From an uncultured Alistipes sp. (lineage in GTDB: Bacteria; Bacteroidota; Bacteroidia; Bacteroidales; Rikenellaceae): a stretch of DNA of 5,642 bases. The DNA lies in the NCBI GenBank assembly GCA_900766655.1, contig CAAFWE010000277.1, forward strand, positions 1 through 5,642. The letters are read 5' to 3'. The position numbers and the translations under genes are program-made. How positions within the stretch are numbered: position 1 is the stretch's first letter; every line of letters starts with the position of its first letter. Below are positions 1-5,341 of this stretch, piece by piece. The notes below the pieces were generated by a model. That model saw only the letters and a list, made by a program, of their open reading frames with translations, was not told where the DNA came from and searched no databases.

Positions 1-92
1 ACGCCAAATGCCTATCTATAGATAAACGAACATCTCCACACTTTCTTTTTTATATTAACCCGTCATAGGAGGTGTGGCAAAAAATATTTATC

Positions 93-623
93 ATGAAAAA
101 ATTGATTTTATTTTTAATGCTACCTATGTTAGCATTTGCTCATAAAGAGGGTAACAAAACAAAGTACGAAGAATTTGCTTCAAAATCGGGGGTATTTACT
201 GTAATTAAATATGAAGTACCTACAGTAGAACTAGTAGCTGTCTATGGAGAGGGTAAATATACTTGCAAAGTCTCTTTTTCTCTAATAAAAATGATTGTAG
301 GTAATACAAGTTCAACTTTTTTGAGTATATTACATAGTGATTATAGCGGTGCATCTTCTGCTATGTTAGAAGCATCTGATGTTAAGGCTCTATATAATGC
401 CATCAAAGAAATGATGGCTAAAAGGCAAACCCCTAAACCAGAAGGAGCGACTAATGTTAAGTATATTTTCCTGGGGAATGATGGTGTCAGCGTTGAATGT
501 GATAATGAAAGCTGGACAATCAAACTAGAGAAATTCTCAAAAGATAAAATATGGATAAAAGATATAACACCATTAAGCAATAGACTTCAAGAGGTCATAC
601 AACAAATAGACTCTATTCTATAA
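93..623 (+). CDS. Small secreted protein of unknown function with signal peptide
   Basis: The product is 176 residues and I do not recognise a family. The N-terminus (MKKLILFLMLPMLAFA) is a typical Sec signal peptide: two lysines, a hydrophobic core, and an A-F-A signal peptidase I site after residue 16. No cysteine follows, so it is not a lipoprotein, and the mature protein of about 160 residues should be periplasmic or secreted. No later membrane segment is seen. Two cysteines, in YTCKVS and VECDNES, could form a disulfide. The mature part alternates short beta-like stretches with one helical stretch around ASDVKALYNAIKEMM. I chose the ATG at 93 because it begins exactly at the signal peptide. 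An in-frame GTG at 72 would add seven residues before the lysines, and it overlaps an AGGAGG at 67-72 that lies too far (20 nt) from the ATG to be a classical ribosome binding site. A sampled line is about 32% GC, far below queA. The function is unknown. I am confident that it is a real gene. Confidence 0.8.
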   Translation: MKKLILFLMLPMLAFAHKEGNKTKYEEFASKSGVFTVIKYEVPTVELVAVYGEGKYTCKVSFSLIKMIVGNTSSTFLSILHSDYSGASSAMLEASDVKALYNAIKEMMAKRQTPKPEGATNVKYIFLGNDGVSVECDNESWTIKLEKFSKDKIWIKDITPLSNRLQEVIQQIDSIL

Positions 624-664
624 GTAATAATCCCTTCTACCAATGTTAGAAGGGATTATTACTT
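622..664 (+). terminator. Perfect 18-bp hairpin at the end of gene 1
   Basis: Positions 622-639 pair perfectly with 647-664 around a 7-nt loop. The central part is CCCTTCTA / TAGAAGGG, and the outer part is AU-rich. The stem includes the last two bases of the TAA stop of the small secreted protein. It lacks a clear downstream T tract, but the descending arm itself ends TTATTACTT. The near symmetry means it could act in either direction. It most likely terminates or stabilises the 3' end of gene 1 mRNA. Confidence 0.7.
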
Positions 665-740
665 CTGCGTTTCATTTACAAATTCATATCTATAGGTTTT
701 ACAAATAGGTATGTACAACAACCTCCATTAATAATTTGCT

Positions 741-765
741 ACGATGTCTAATTATACCTTAGAGT
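741..765 (+). repeat. Direct repeat copy 1 (core TTATACCTTAGAGT)
   Basis: This 25-bp stretch matches 3579-3603 at 21 of 25 positions, and the last 14 bases (752-765) are identical to 3590-3603. Here it lies in non-coding DNA upstream of the lipoprotein gene. The other copy overlaps and follows that gene's stop codon. The reading frame that would align with the lipoprotein C-terminus also reaches a stop (GAT GTC TAA), but the upstream translation does not resemble the lipoprotein. A relict 3' end is therefore not supported beyond these bases. Confidence 0.5.
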
Positions 766-824
766 ACAATATATCAAGGGGTATATGAAAAAGTAATCGG
801 AATACCGATACTTATCGTATATGT

Positions 825-856
825 AAAGCCTTCCCACTCGGGAGGGCTTTCCTTTT
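825..856 (+). terminator. Orphan intrinsic terminator
   Basis: AAAGCCTTCCC (825-835) pairs with GGGAGGGCTTT (840-850) around the loop ACTC. This gives 11 pairs with one G-U, followed by CCTTTT on the + strand. It is a standard rho-independent terminator shape. It lies about 200 nt past the stop of the secreted protein, which already has its own hairpin. It is either a second terminator for that transcript or the 3' end of an unannotated small RNA. Confidence 0.65.
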
Positions 857-890
857 GCCCTTTATGTAATGCTGATGACTTAATCTTGAC

Positions 891-1019
891 ATTCCCCCTA
901 AATCCCCCTTTGGCAAAGGGGGACTTGTCGCTTCGCTCCAATAGGGGTTATGGGGGGCAATGGGGATTATAGGGAAATATTTACAATAAATCCTATTACC
1001 CCTATCTCCCCTCCCTAAA
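891..1019. repeat. C-run/G-run repeat cluster with palindrome (REP-like)
   Basis: This is a dense block of homopolymer runs in otherwise AT-rich DNA: CCCCC at 894-898 and 904-908, GGGGG at 918-922, GGGG at 944-947, GGGGGG at 952-957 and GGGG at 962-965, then C-rich runs at 999-1015. Positions 903-912 and 914-923 form a near-perfect palindrome (TCCCCCTTTG / CAAAGGGGGA). ATAGGGGT (941-948) is complementary to ACCCCTAT (998-1005), allowing a larger fold. This resembles repetitive extragenic palindromes or miniature elements. Whether it is dispersed in the genome cannot be seen here. Confidence 0.45.
944..974 (+). promoter_or_regulatory. G-quadruplex motif upstream of the lipoprotein promoter
   Basis: Four G runs of 4, 6, 4 and 3 are separated by loops TTAT, CAAT and ATTATA (4, 4 and 6 nt). 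This satisfies the classic G3+ N1-7 rule on the + strand. It ends about 50 bp before the -33 box of the lipoprotein promoter, on the non-template strand. A regulatory effect is inference. The G runs may instead be part of the repeat cluster. Confidence 0.5.
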
Positions 1020-1025
1020 CTATTT

Positions 1026-1057
1026 TTTGCTCAATCGAAAATCATTTCTTAACTTTG
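1026..1057 (+). promoter_or_regulatory. Bacteroidetes-type promoter of the BspA-like lipoprotein gene
   Basis: TTTG at 1026-1029 (-33 box) and TAACTTTG at 1050-1057 (-7 box, consensus TAnnTTTG) are separated by 20 bp, which is the spacing preferred by the Bacteroidetes housekeeping sigma factor. The expected transcription start at about 1062-1065 leaves a short leader of about 25 nt. That leader is A-rich (AAAATAACCAAA) with no Shine-Dalgarno, as is common in this phylum. Confidence 0.75.
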
Positions 1058-1087
1058 GTGTAGAAAATAACCAAATCAGATATTACT

Positions 1088-3589
1088 ATGAAAAAACTAA
1101 TCCTTATTTTCGCAGCAGTGGCAATGTTGTTGCCAAGTTGCAAAAAGATTAACGAGGCATTAGACTCTCTTGATGGTCGTCTTGACAAGCTGGAGCAAGA
1201 GACTATCCCATCTATTGATGAGCAAATTTCTGCTATCAACACAACTCTCGGCAACCTCGATGCTATGGACAAAGAGTTGAAAGGCTATATTGACAACCTA
1301 ACCGCCACTGCATCATCACTACAAGAGCAAATAAATGCAACTAACACCAAGATTGATGAAGTCAAGAAGGCATTGCAGAAGGAAATAGAAGATTCCAATG
1401 CGGAGAACTTGACACAACTTCAAACTGCAAAATCGGAGGTGTTAGCACAATTAGCAACAGCAAAAACCGAGTTGGAGAATGAGTTGAAGCAAATCAACAT
1501 CACCATCGAAACCCTCAAAGAGAAGGATAAGGACCTCGACAAAAAGATTGCAGAACTCCGCTCTTATGTTGATACCGAACTCGGCGAGACAACCGATTGG
1601 GTATCGGCAACATTTGCCACATTGGAGCAGTACAATGACCTTGTCTCGGAGATAGCAACCATCAAGGAGCAGATTAAGGCAATCAATGAGAGCATCACAA
1701 ATCTTGAAACCAAACTCACCACCAAGATTAACGAGGATATTGCAACCGCAGTATCAACCCTCAACGCAGACATTCAGCAGAAGGTAAAGGAGATTACAGA
1801 GGCATATACTGCCGCAGTTAAAACAGCAAAGGAGGAAATTACTGCTGCATACACCGCTGCCATTCAAAACGCAATCAATGCTCTTGATGTATCTCTCAAA
1901 GCGTGGGTGGGTGAGCAACTTGCAAACTACTATACCATTGCCGAGGTTGAGGCAAAAATCACAGCATTGCAGACAGCGATTACCGAAGGTGATGCGGCAT
2001 TGCAAGAGGAGTTAAAGAGTCTTAAATCACAACTTGAAACAACCGCTGCCGAGATTACAGCAGCATATAAAAAGGCGATTGAGGAGGCGATAAGCACCAA
2101 TAATGGCGTAATTGACACCAAGATTGCAAATGAGATTGCATCAGTCAATCAGCGTATTAATAACGAGGTGGCAACAATCAATGCAAAGATTGCGGAGATA
2201 GAGTCACGATTGGATAATGTTGAGGCCAAGATTGCGGAGTTGCTTGCACGCATTCAGTCTGTGTCATATATCCCTACCTACGATGACGGCAAAGCAACTG
2301 TTAAATATAACGGTAATACGAGTCAGGTTACTCTTGATTTTGAAGTGTCACCAAAAGATGCAGTTGTGGAGTTAGCAAAGGTATGGCAGAGTGCCGTATC
2401 AGTAAAGGCAGTATATACTCAAACCCGTGCAGTGTCATTTATTGATATGCCGATTGTGAAATTTGAATCGGATGCAGTTAATGGCATAATCTCAATAACT
2501 GCTTCGGCAGAGAATTTGTCGGCAGACTTCTTTGCTTCAACTCAATCAGCAAGTGCAAGATTGTCTATATCTGATGGCAACAATACATTGACAAGTGAGT
2601 ATATATCACTGATAGCAAATTCTTCAATACCTAATAATGAGATTTGGTATACAACAACGGATGGCAATATACTCACTCCATACAAGGGAGATGATAACAA
2701 GAATTTGTTTGGAGCAAATATCATTTCGAATAACTGCAAAAATGGCAAAGGTGTTATACAATTTGATGGCAGAGTTACTTCAATCGAGAAATATGCTTTC
2801 AATGATTGTCGCAATCTAACCGGCATAACAATACCAGATAGCGTTACTTCGATTGGTGATTATGCTTTCAATAATTGTATCGGAATGAAGGGTGTAGATA
2901 TACCAAAGAATGTTACAACGATTGGAATGTCGGCTTTTCAAGCTTGTACTGGACTAAAGTATGTATCTATTCCAGATAGCATTACTTCGATTGGAATAGA
3001 TGCTTTTGCTAATTGTATCAGTTTAACTAATGTATATATTACAGATTTGCGAGCTTGGTGCAATATAAGTTTTGACAACTATAGATCAAACCCACTCTAT
3101 AATGATGACGCGAATTTATATATAAACAATGAACTAGCAACGCATATTACAATTCCTTCAAATATTACCGAAATAAAGAATAATACATTCCGAGGTTGTC
3201 TCAGCTTAGAGGGAGTAATGATTCCGAATAGTGTTACATCTATTGGAATGGATGCTTTTGCTAAATGTTATTCTCTAACAAGCGTTGTGATTCCAAATAG
3301 TATCACTAATATTGATGATTCTGCATTTTATTATTGCACCTCGTTGTCAAGTATAACAATTCCTAGTAGTGTTAGTCGCTTGGGAACTTATGCTTTTGAA
3401 GCGTGTTCTTCATTGAACAGCGTATACTGTCAACCTCTAACTCCGCCAATAAATGTTGGTCCCTATACATTTAGTTCTTTCGATACACAGAAATTTACGA
3501 TTTACGTTCCAAGAACATCAGTAGATACATATAAAACAGCTGACGGATGGAAGCATTATGCCAAATATATCGTCGGCCACGACTTTTAG
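1088..3589 (+). CDS. Coiled-coil stalk lipoprotein with BspA-like leucine-rich repeats
   Basis: This 833-residue predicted lipoprotein has a type II signal peptide with lipobox LPSC (acylated Cys18). Residues about 22-390 form an almost unbroken coiled coil rich in A, E, K, I and L, with internal duplication (EITEAYTAAVKTAK, EEITAAYTAAIQNA, then AEITAAYKKAIEEA). A beta-rich segment follows (391-510, SVSYIPTYDDGKATVKY to ISDGNNTLTSEYISLIA), a linker type common ahead of repeats in Bacteroidales surface proteins. Residues about 556-776 hold BspA/LRR_5 repeats of 23 residues with consensus xxIPxSVTSIGxxAFxxCxSL. There are three regular units (578-646), a divergent longer unit with DLRAWCNISF, then further units to 776. 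The C-terminal cap is TIYVPRTSVDTYKTADGWK. It should sit on the outer membrane, but CKKIN lacks an obvious acidic surface-export signal, so surface exposure is inferred. BspA relatives bind host matrix proteins or other bacteria; the ligand here is unknown. The ATG at 1088 is set by the signal peptide and by the promoter at 1026-1057. Confidence 0.92.
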   Translation: MKKLILIFAAVAMLLPSCKKINEALDSLDGRLDKLEQETIPSIDEQISAINTTLGNLDAMDKELKGYIDNLTATASSLQEQINATNTKIDEVKKALQKEIEDSNAENLTQLQTAKSEVLAQLATAKTELENELKQINITIETLKEKDKDLDKKIAELRSYVDTELGETTDWVSATFATLEQYNDLVSEIATIKEQIKAINESITNLETKLTTKINEDIATAVSTLNADIQQKVKEITEAYTAAVKTAKEEITAAYTAAIQNAINALDVSLKAWVGEQLANYYTIAEVEAKITALQTAITEGDAALQEELKSLKSQLETTAAEITAAYKKAIEEAISTNNGVIDTKIANEIASVNQRINNEVATINAKIAEIESRLDNVEAKIAELLARIQSVSYIPTYDDGKATVKYNGNTSQVTLDFEVSPKDAVVELAKVWQSAVSVKAVYTQTRAVSFIDMPIVKFESDAVNGIISITASAENLSADFFASTQSASARLSISDGNNTLTSEYISLIANSSIPNNEIWYTTTDGNILTPYKGDDNKNLFGANIISNNCKNGKGVIQFDGRVTSIEKYAFNDCRNLTGITIPDSVTSIGDYAFNNCIGMKGVDIPKNVTTIGMSAFQACTGLKYVSIPDSITSIGIDAFANCISLTNVYITDLRAWCNISFDNYRSNPLYNDDANLYINNELATHITIPSNITEIKNNTFRGCLSLEGVMIPNSVTSIGMDAFAKCYSLTSVVIPNSITNIDDSAFYYCTSLSSITIPSSVSRLGTYAFEACSSLNSVYCQPLTPPINVGPYTFSSFDTQKFTIYVPRTSVDTYKTADGWKHYAKYIVGHDF
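2819..3415 (+). repeat. 69-bp tandem repeats encoding LRR_5 units
   Basis: At the DNA level the 23-codon units are still similar, for example at 2957-3025 and 3209-3277, which share ATTGGAAT-GATGCTTTTGCTAA. Regular units span 2819-3025 (three) and 3209-3415 (three). They are separated by a divergent unit of about 180 bp plus a partial one. Such repeats can lose or gain whole 69-bp units by recombination without breaking the frame. Confidence 0.75.
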
Positions 3590-3603
3590 TTATACCTTAG
3601 AGT
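3579..3603 (+). repeat. Direct repeat copy 2 (core TTATACCTTAGAGT)
   Basis: This is the partner of the copy at 741-765. The identical 14-bp core begins at 3590, the first base after the TAG stop of the lipoprotein gene. The two copies bracket the promoter, the G-run cluster and the whole lipoprotein gene, a segment of about 2.8 kb. Confidence 0.5.
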
Positions 3604-3652
3604 CCTCTGCTCTCGCTCCGCATCGTCGGTCCTGTGCGGGGGACTTACTTTT
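3601..3652 (+). terminator. Possible terminator of the lipoprotein gene
   Basis: AGTCCT (3601-3606) pairs with GGGACT (3640-3645, one G-U), and CCGCA (3618-3622) pairs with TGCGG (3635-3639) inside it. ACTTACTTTTG follows. An alternative fold pairs TCGTCGG (3623-3629) with CCGACGA (3654-3660). The stem is interrupted by an 11-nt bulge, so it is weaker than the other terminators in the window. Its place just after the stop codon favours the role. Confidence 0.4.
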
Positions 3653-3665
3653 GCCGACGAGTTGA

Positions 3666-3809
3666 AATGGCACTCGGGCTGCGCCCTTAATGGCATAGAA
3701 TGACAAGCGCAGTCTAACGACTACTTAATGGCAAGTCGGCTTTTTGTCATTAAATGCCATTCAGTGAGCGAAAGCGAACGCCTGTCATTCAATGTCATTG
3801 TTTGTCATT
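3666..3809. repeat. Mirrored array of nine AATGRCA heptamers
   Basis: AATGGCA or AATGACA occurs on the + strand at 3666, 3689, 3699 and 3727. Its complement TGTCATT or TGCCATT occurs at 3745, 3755, 3783, 3793 and 3803. Many neighbours are exactly 10 bp apart (3689/3699, 3745/3755, 3783/3793/3803). The final three form a 10-bp tandem repeat. The array splits cleanly into a forward half and a reverse half. Within it, 3687-3706 and 3744-3763 are an inverted repeat matching at 17 of 20 positions. Confidence 0.7.
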
Positions 3810-3846
3810 GATCTTTGACTCCTTACTTGCGGTTAACGCAAAGACA

Positions 3847-3877
3847 ATTCAAGCCCTCCATAGCGGAAGGCTTGAAT
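3847..3877 (-). terminator. Intrinsic terminator of queA
   Basis: ATTCAAGCC (3847-3855) pairs perfectly with GGCTTGAAT (3869-3877). The stem continues with TCC / GGA after one C-A mismatch, around a 5-nt loop. On the minus strand the stem is followed by TGTCTTTG. It lies about 30 nt beyond the queA stop codon. Confidence 0.7.
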
Positions 3878-3904
3878 CGTTTCTATTGGTTGCGGAGTAG
3901 TGCG

Positions 3905-5110
3905 CTACCTCATCAGCAGTGACGAGTCGCCATACGATAGGAAGCGGAAGTCGTGCGAGAGTGCATAGTCGTAAATGCGGTGCCAATCCTCGCCCACATA
4001 GGCCGAGACAAGCAGAAGCAAGGTCGACTTTGGTTGGTGGAAGTTGGTGACGATATTGCGGACTATGCGGTAGTTGTAGCCAAGTGGAGTAATCATAATC
4101 TCGGTGGCGGCACGAAGGCGTTCGAGGCCATTCTGCTCCATATATAATATAAGTATAGAGAGTGCCTCCTCGCCCGAGAACTCCGCAGGGATATCGTAGA
4201 GTTCCCACTGTCCCACTACCCCATCGTCATAGTTGCGGCCACACTTGATGCGCCACGCCAAGGCGGTCAGCGACTCGAGGGTACGCACCGAGGTGGTGCC
4301 CACAGCCACAATCTTGCCATAGTTCTCGCGGAGCTTGAGCAGTGTCGCAAGGGTGATATCGAAGTGCTCGGTGTGCATAGCGTGCTTGGTGGCATCCTCA
4401 TCCTTGACCGGAAGGAAGGTGCCAGCACCCACATGAAGCGTCACCTCGGCAAAGTCGAAGCCCCTGGTCTTCATACGCTCGATAAGCGGTTGTGTGAAGT
4501 GCAAGCCAGCGGTAGGGGCTGCCACAGAGCCTTCGAAGCGCGAATAGACCGTCTGGTAGCGGGTGTTATCAATCTCCTCACTCTCGCGGTTGAGATATGG
4601 CGGAATAGGGATACGACCGAGATACTCCAACAACTCGCCAAAGGTCATCGGTGCCTTCCACTCGAAGCGCACGATATGCTCGCGTGTGCCTCGCTCGGCA
4701 ATGTAGGCCTGCAAGGTATAGTGCTCGCCCTCGTAGTCGAAAGGTATCTCGACAGCACCCTCCTTCCACTTCTTGAGGTTGCCCACAATGCACGACCACT
4801 CGCACTCGCCCTTCACTGCGAAGGCGTGTTCGTAGTCGGCAGGTAGGTGAGGCTCGAGGCAGAATACCTCGACACGCGCACCCGAAGGTTTGTGCATCAC
4901 AAGTCGTGCACGCACCACCTTCGTATTGTTGAAGATGAGCAGCGACCCCTCGGGCAGCTCGTCGGCGATGTCGCAGAAGTGCTTCTCGGAGATTTGGCCA
5001 GCGCGATAGATGAGCAACTTGGAGGAATCGCGCTCCTCGAGCGGAAATTTTGCGATTCGCTCGTCGGGCAATGGGTAGTCGTAGTCGTTGATATTGATGT
5101 AACGCTCCAT
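3905..5110 (-). CDS. queA: S-adenosylmethionine:tRNA ribosyltransferase-isomerase
   Basis: QueA transfers and isomerises the ribosyl group of S-adenosylmethionine onto 7-aminomethyl-7-deazaguanine at the wobble position of tRNAs for Asp, Asn, His and Tyr, forming epoxyqueuosine in the cytoplasm. The family signatures are all present: PDERIAKFPLEERDSSKLL (15-33), FNNTKVVRARL (60-70), LGRIPIPPYLNR (164-175), YQTVYSRFEGSVAAPTAGLHFT (185-206), TLHVGAGTFLPV (224-235), VGTTSVRTLES (270-280) and TNFHQPKSTLLLLVSA (355-370). At 401 residues it is longer than the E. coli enzyme (about 356). Most of the extra length lies between residues about 282 and 335. Bacteroidales often carry a longer QueA form, so the cell may hold a second copy elsewhere. 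The ATG at 5110 is followed at once by the conserved N-terminus. It is a single gene, co-oriented with tpiA but separated from it by a terminator. Its GC content is much higher than that of the genes to the left. Confidence 0.95.
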   Translation of the reverse strand: MERYININDYDYPLPDERIAKFPLEERDSSKLLIYRAGQISEKHFCDIADELPEGSLLIFNNTKVVRARLVMHKPSGARVEVFCLEPHLPADYEHAFAVKGECEWSCIVGNLKKWKEGAVEIPFDYEGEHYTLQAYIAERGTREHIVRFEWKAPMTFGELLEYLGRIPIPPYLNRESEEIDNTRYQTVYSRFEGSVAAPTAGLHFTQPLIERMKTRGFDFAEVTLHVGAGTFLPVKDEDATKHAMHTEHFDITLATLLKLRENYGKIVAVGTTSVRTLESLTALAWRIKCGRNYDDGVVGQWELYDIPAEFSGEEALSILILYMEQNGLERLRAATEIMITPLGYNYRIVRNIVTNFHQPKSTLLLLVSAYVGEDWHRIYDYALSHDFRFLSYGDSSLLMR

Positions 5111-5155
5111 AAAGATTTTAGCTATTAGCCTTTGACCATCAGCATTTCTATAAAA

Positions 5156-5179
5156 TTGGGCTGCCTAGCGACAGCCCAA
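5156..5179 (-). terminator. Intrinsic terminator between tpiA and queA
   Basis: TTGGGCTG (5156-5163) pairs with CAGCCCAA (5172-5179) over an 8-nt loop. On the minus strand the stem is followed directly by TTTTATAG, a proper U tract. Being 46 nt upstream of queA and about 160 nt past tpiA, it should end the tpiA transcript, so queA needs its own start. I could not find a consensus TAnnTTTG for queA in 5111-5155. The + strand side (AAAAAGATTTTATT) could also give weak termination in the other direction. Confidence 0.75.
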
Positions 5180-5212
5180 AAAGATTTTATTAGTTTTTGC
5201 TTGCATTACACC

Positions 5213-5238
5213 ACCTCGAAATTGCTTTATAACGAGGT
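5213..5238. repeat. Short inverted repeat ACCTCG / CGAGGT
   Basis: ACCTCG (5213-5218) is the reverse complement of CGAGGT (5233-5238), enclosing 14 AT-rich bases. It abuts the larger structured element and competes with its outer stem for bases 5236-5238, so the two folds may be alternatives. Confidence 0.35.
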
Positions 5239-5324
5239 TTTGCAACGCTCTCGTAGCAGAGGAGGAGGGCGCATACAAAGCGTATGTAACCGACTCCGAA
5301 GTTACGAGGAAGGCGGCAAAAACC
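5236..5324. ncRNA. Putative structured RNA or dispersed element in the tpiA-queA spacer
   Basis: Nested pairings are visible. The outer stem is GGTTTTGC (5236-5243) with GCAAAAACC (5316-5324, one bulged A). A second stem is TCTCGTAGC (5249-5257) with GTTACGAGG (5301-5309), 9 pairs including two G-U. Inside are a GGAG (5261-5264) / CTCC (5294-5297) helix and a hairpin CATAC (5272-5276) / GTATG (5282-5286). An alternative GTAAC / GTTAC hairpin (5286-5305) competes with the second stem. The orientation is unknown. It could be the 3' UTR of tpiA, a small RNA, or a repeat element. No known riboswitch was recognised. Confidence 0.35.
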
Positions 5325-5341
5325 GTTAGAAACAATTTCAA

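Larger units (their letters stand above)
624..1087. other. 464-bp gene-free region between the secreted protein and the lipoprotein
   Basis: I see no convincing coding sequence on either strand. The region holds, in order: the right arm of the gene 1 hairpin; an AT-rich stretch with the first copy of a direct repeat (741-765); a small bulged hairpin (802-820, ATAC-c-GAT / ATC-GTAT); a GC-rich terminator-like hairpin (825-850); a cluster of C runs and G runs (891-1019); and the promoter of the lipoprotein gene (1026-1057). A small RNA ending at the 825-850 hairpin is possible, but I found no consensus promoter for one. Confidence 0.6.
3590..3904. other. Convergent intergenic region between the lipoprotein gene and queA
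   Basis: This is 315 bp without a credible gene. From left to right it holds the 14-bp repeat core, a GC-rich fold (3601-3652), a mirrored array of AATGRCA heptamers (3666-3809), and the queA terminator (3847-3877). The two flanking genes are transcribed towards each other, so this stretch must stop transcription from both sides. Confidence 0.7.

Noticed and set aside
13..24. 12-bp perfect palindrome TATCTATAGATA near the left edge
   Set aside because: Short and made mostly of A and T, with no partner site or promoter seen. Could be an operator, but there is too little to support it.
72..92. GTG start adding seven residues to the small secreted protein
   Set aside because: It would put W-Q-K-I-F-I-M before a perfect signal peptide start, and it overlaps the AGGAGG that would have to serve it.
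341..580. Minus-strand open frame inside gene 1
   Set aside because: Antisense shadow of the secreted-protein gene, with no family features and no start signal.
650..751. Remnant of a second BspA-like gene ending at 751
   Set aside because: The frame that aligns with the lipoprotein end reads into unrelated sequence and hits a stop at 647. Only about 25 bp of similarity remains.
891..1057. Invertible promoter, as seen in capsule loci of Bacteroides
   Set aside because: The C/G runs flank the area, but I found no matching long inverted repeats on both sides of the promoter and no recombinase gene nearby.
3666..3809. CRISPR array
   Set aside because: Repeats are 7 bp, in both orientations, with spacers of 3 to about 21 bp, and no cas genes are present.
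3849..4208. Minus-strand open frame of 119 residues overlapping queA
   Set aside because: Off-frame shadow at the end of queA, running through its terminator. Its composition is that of a shifted GC-rich gene.
4364..5128. Plus-strand open frames opposite queA
   Set aside because: Antisense shadows of a clearly identified conserved gene.
5111..5155. Promoter of queA
   Set aside because: No TAnnTTTG box with a TTTG at the right distance could be found on the minus strand, so no site is called.
5132..5329. Plus-strand 65-codon frame with an arginine- and glycine-rich end
   Set aside because: It runs through a terminator and the structured element. The odd composition follows from the paired GC-rich DNA, and no start signal or family is evident. 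It remains possible that such frames get annotated by mistake.
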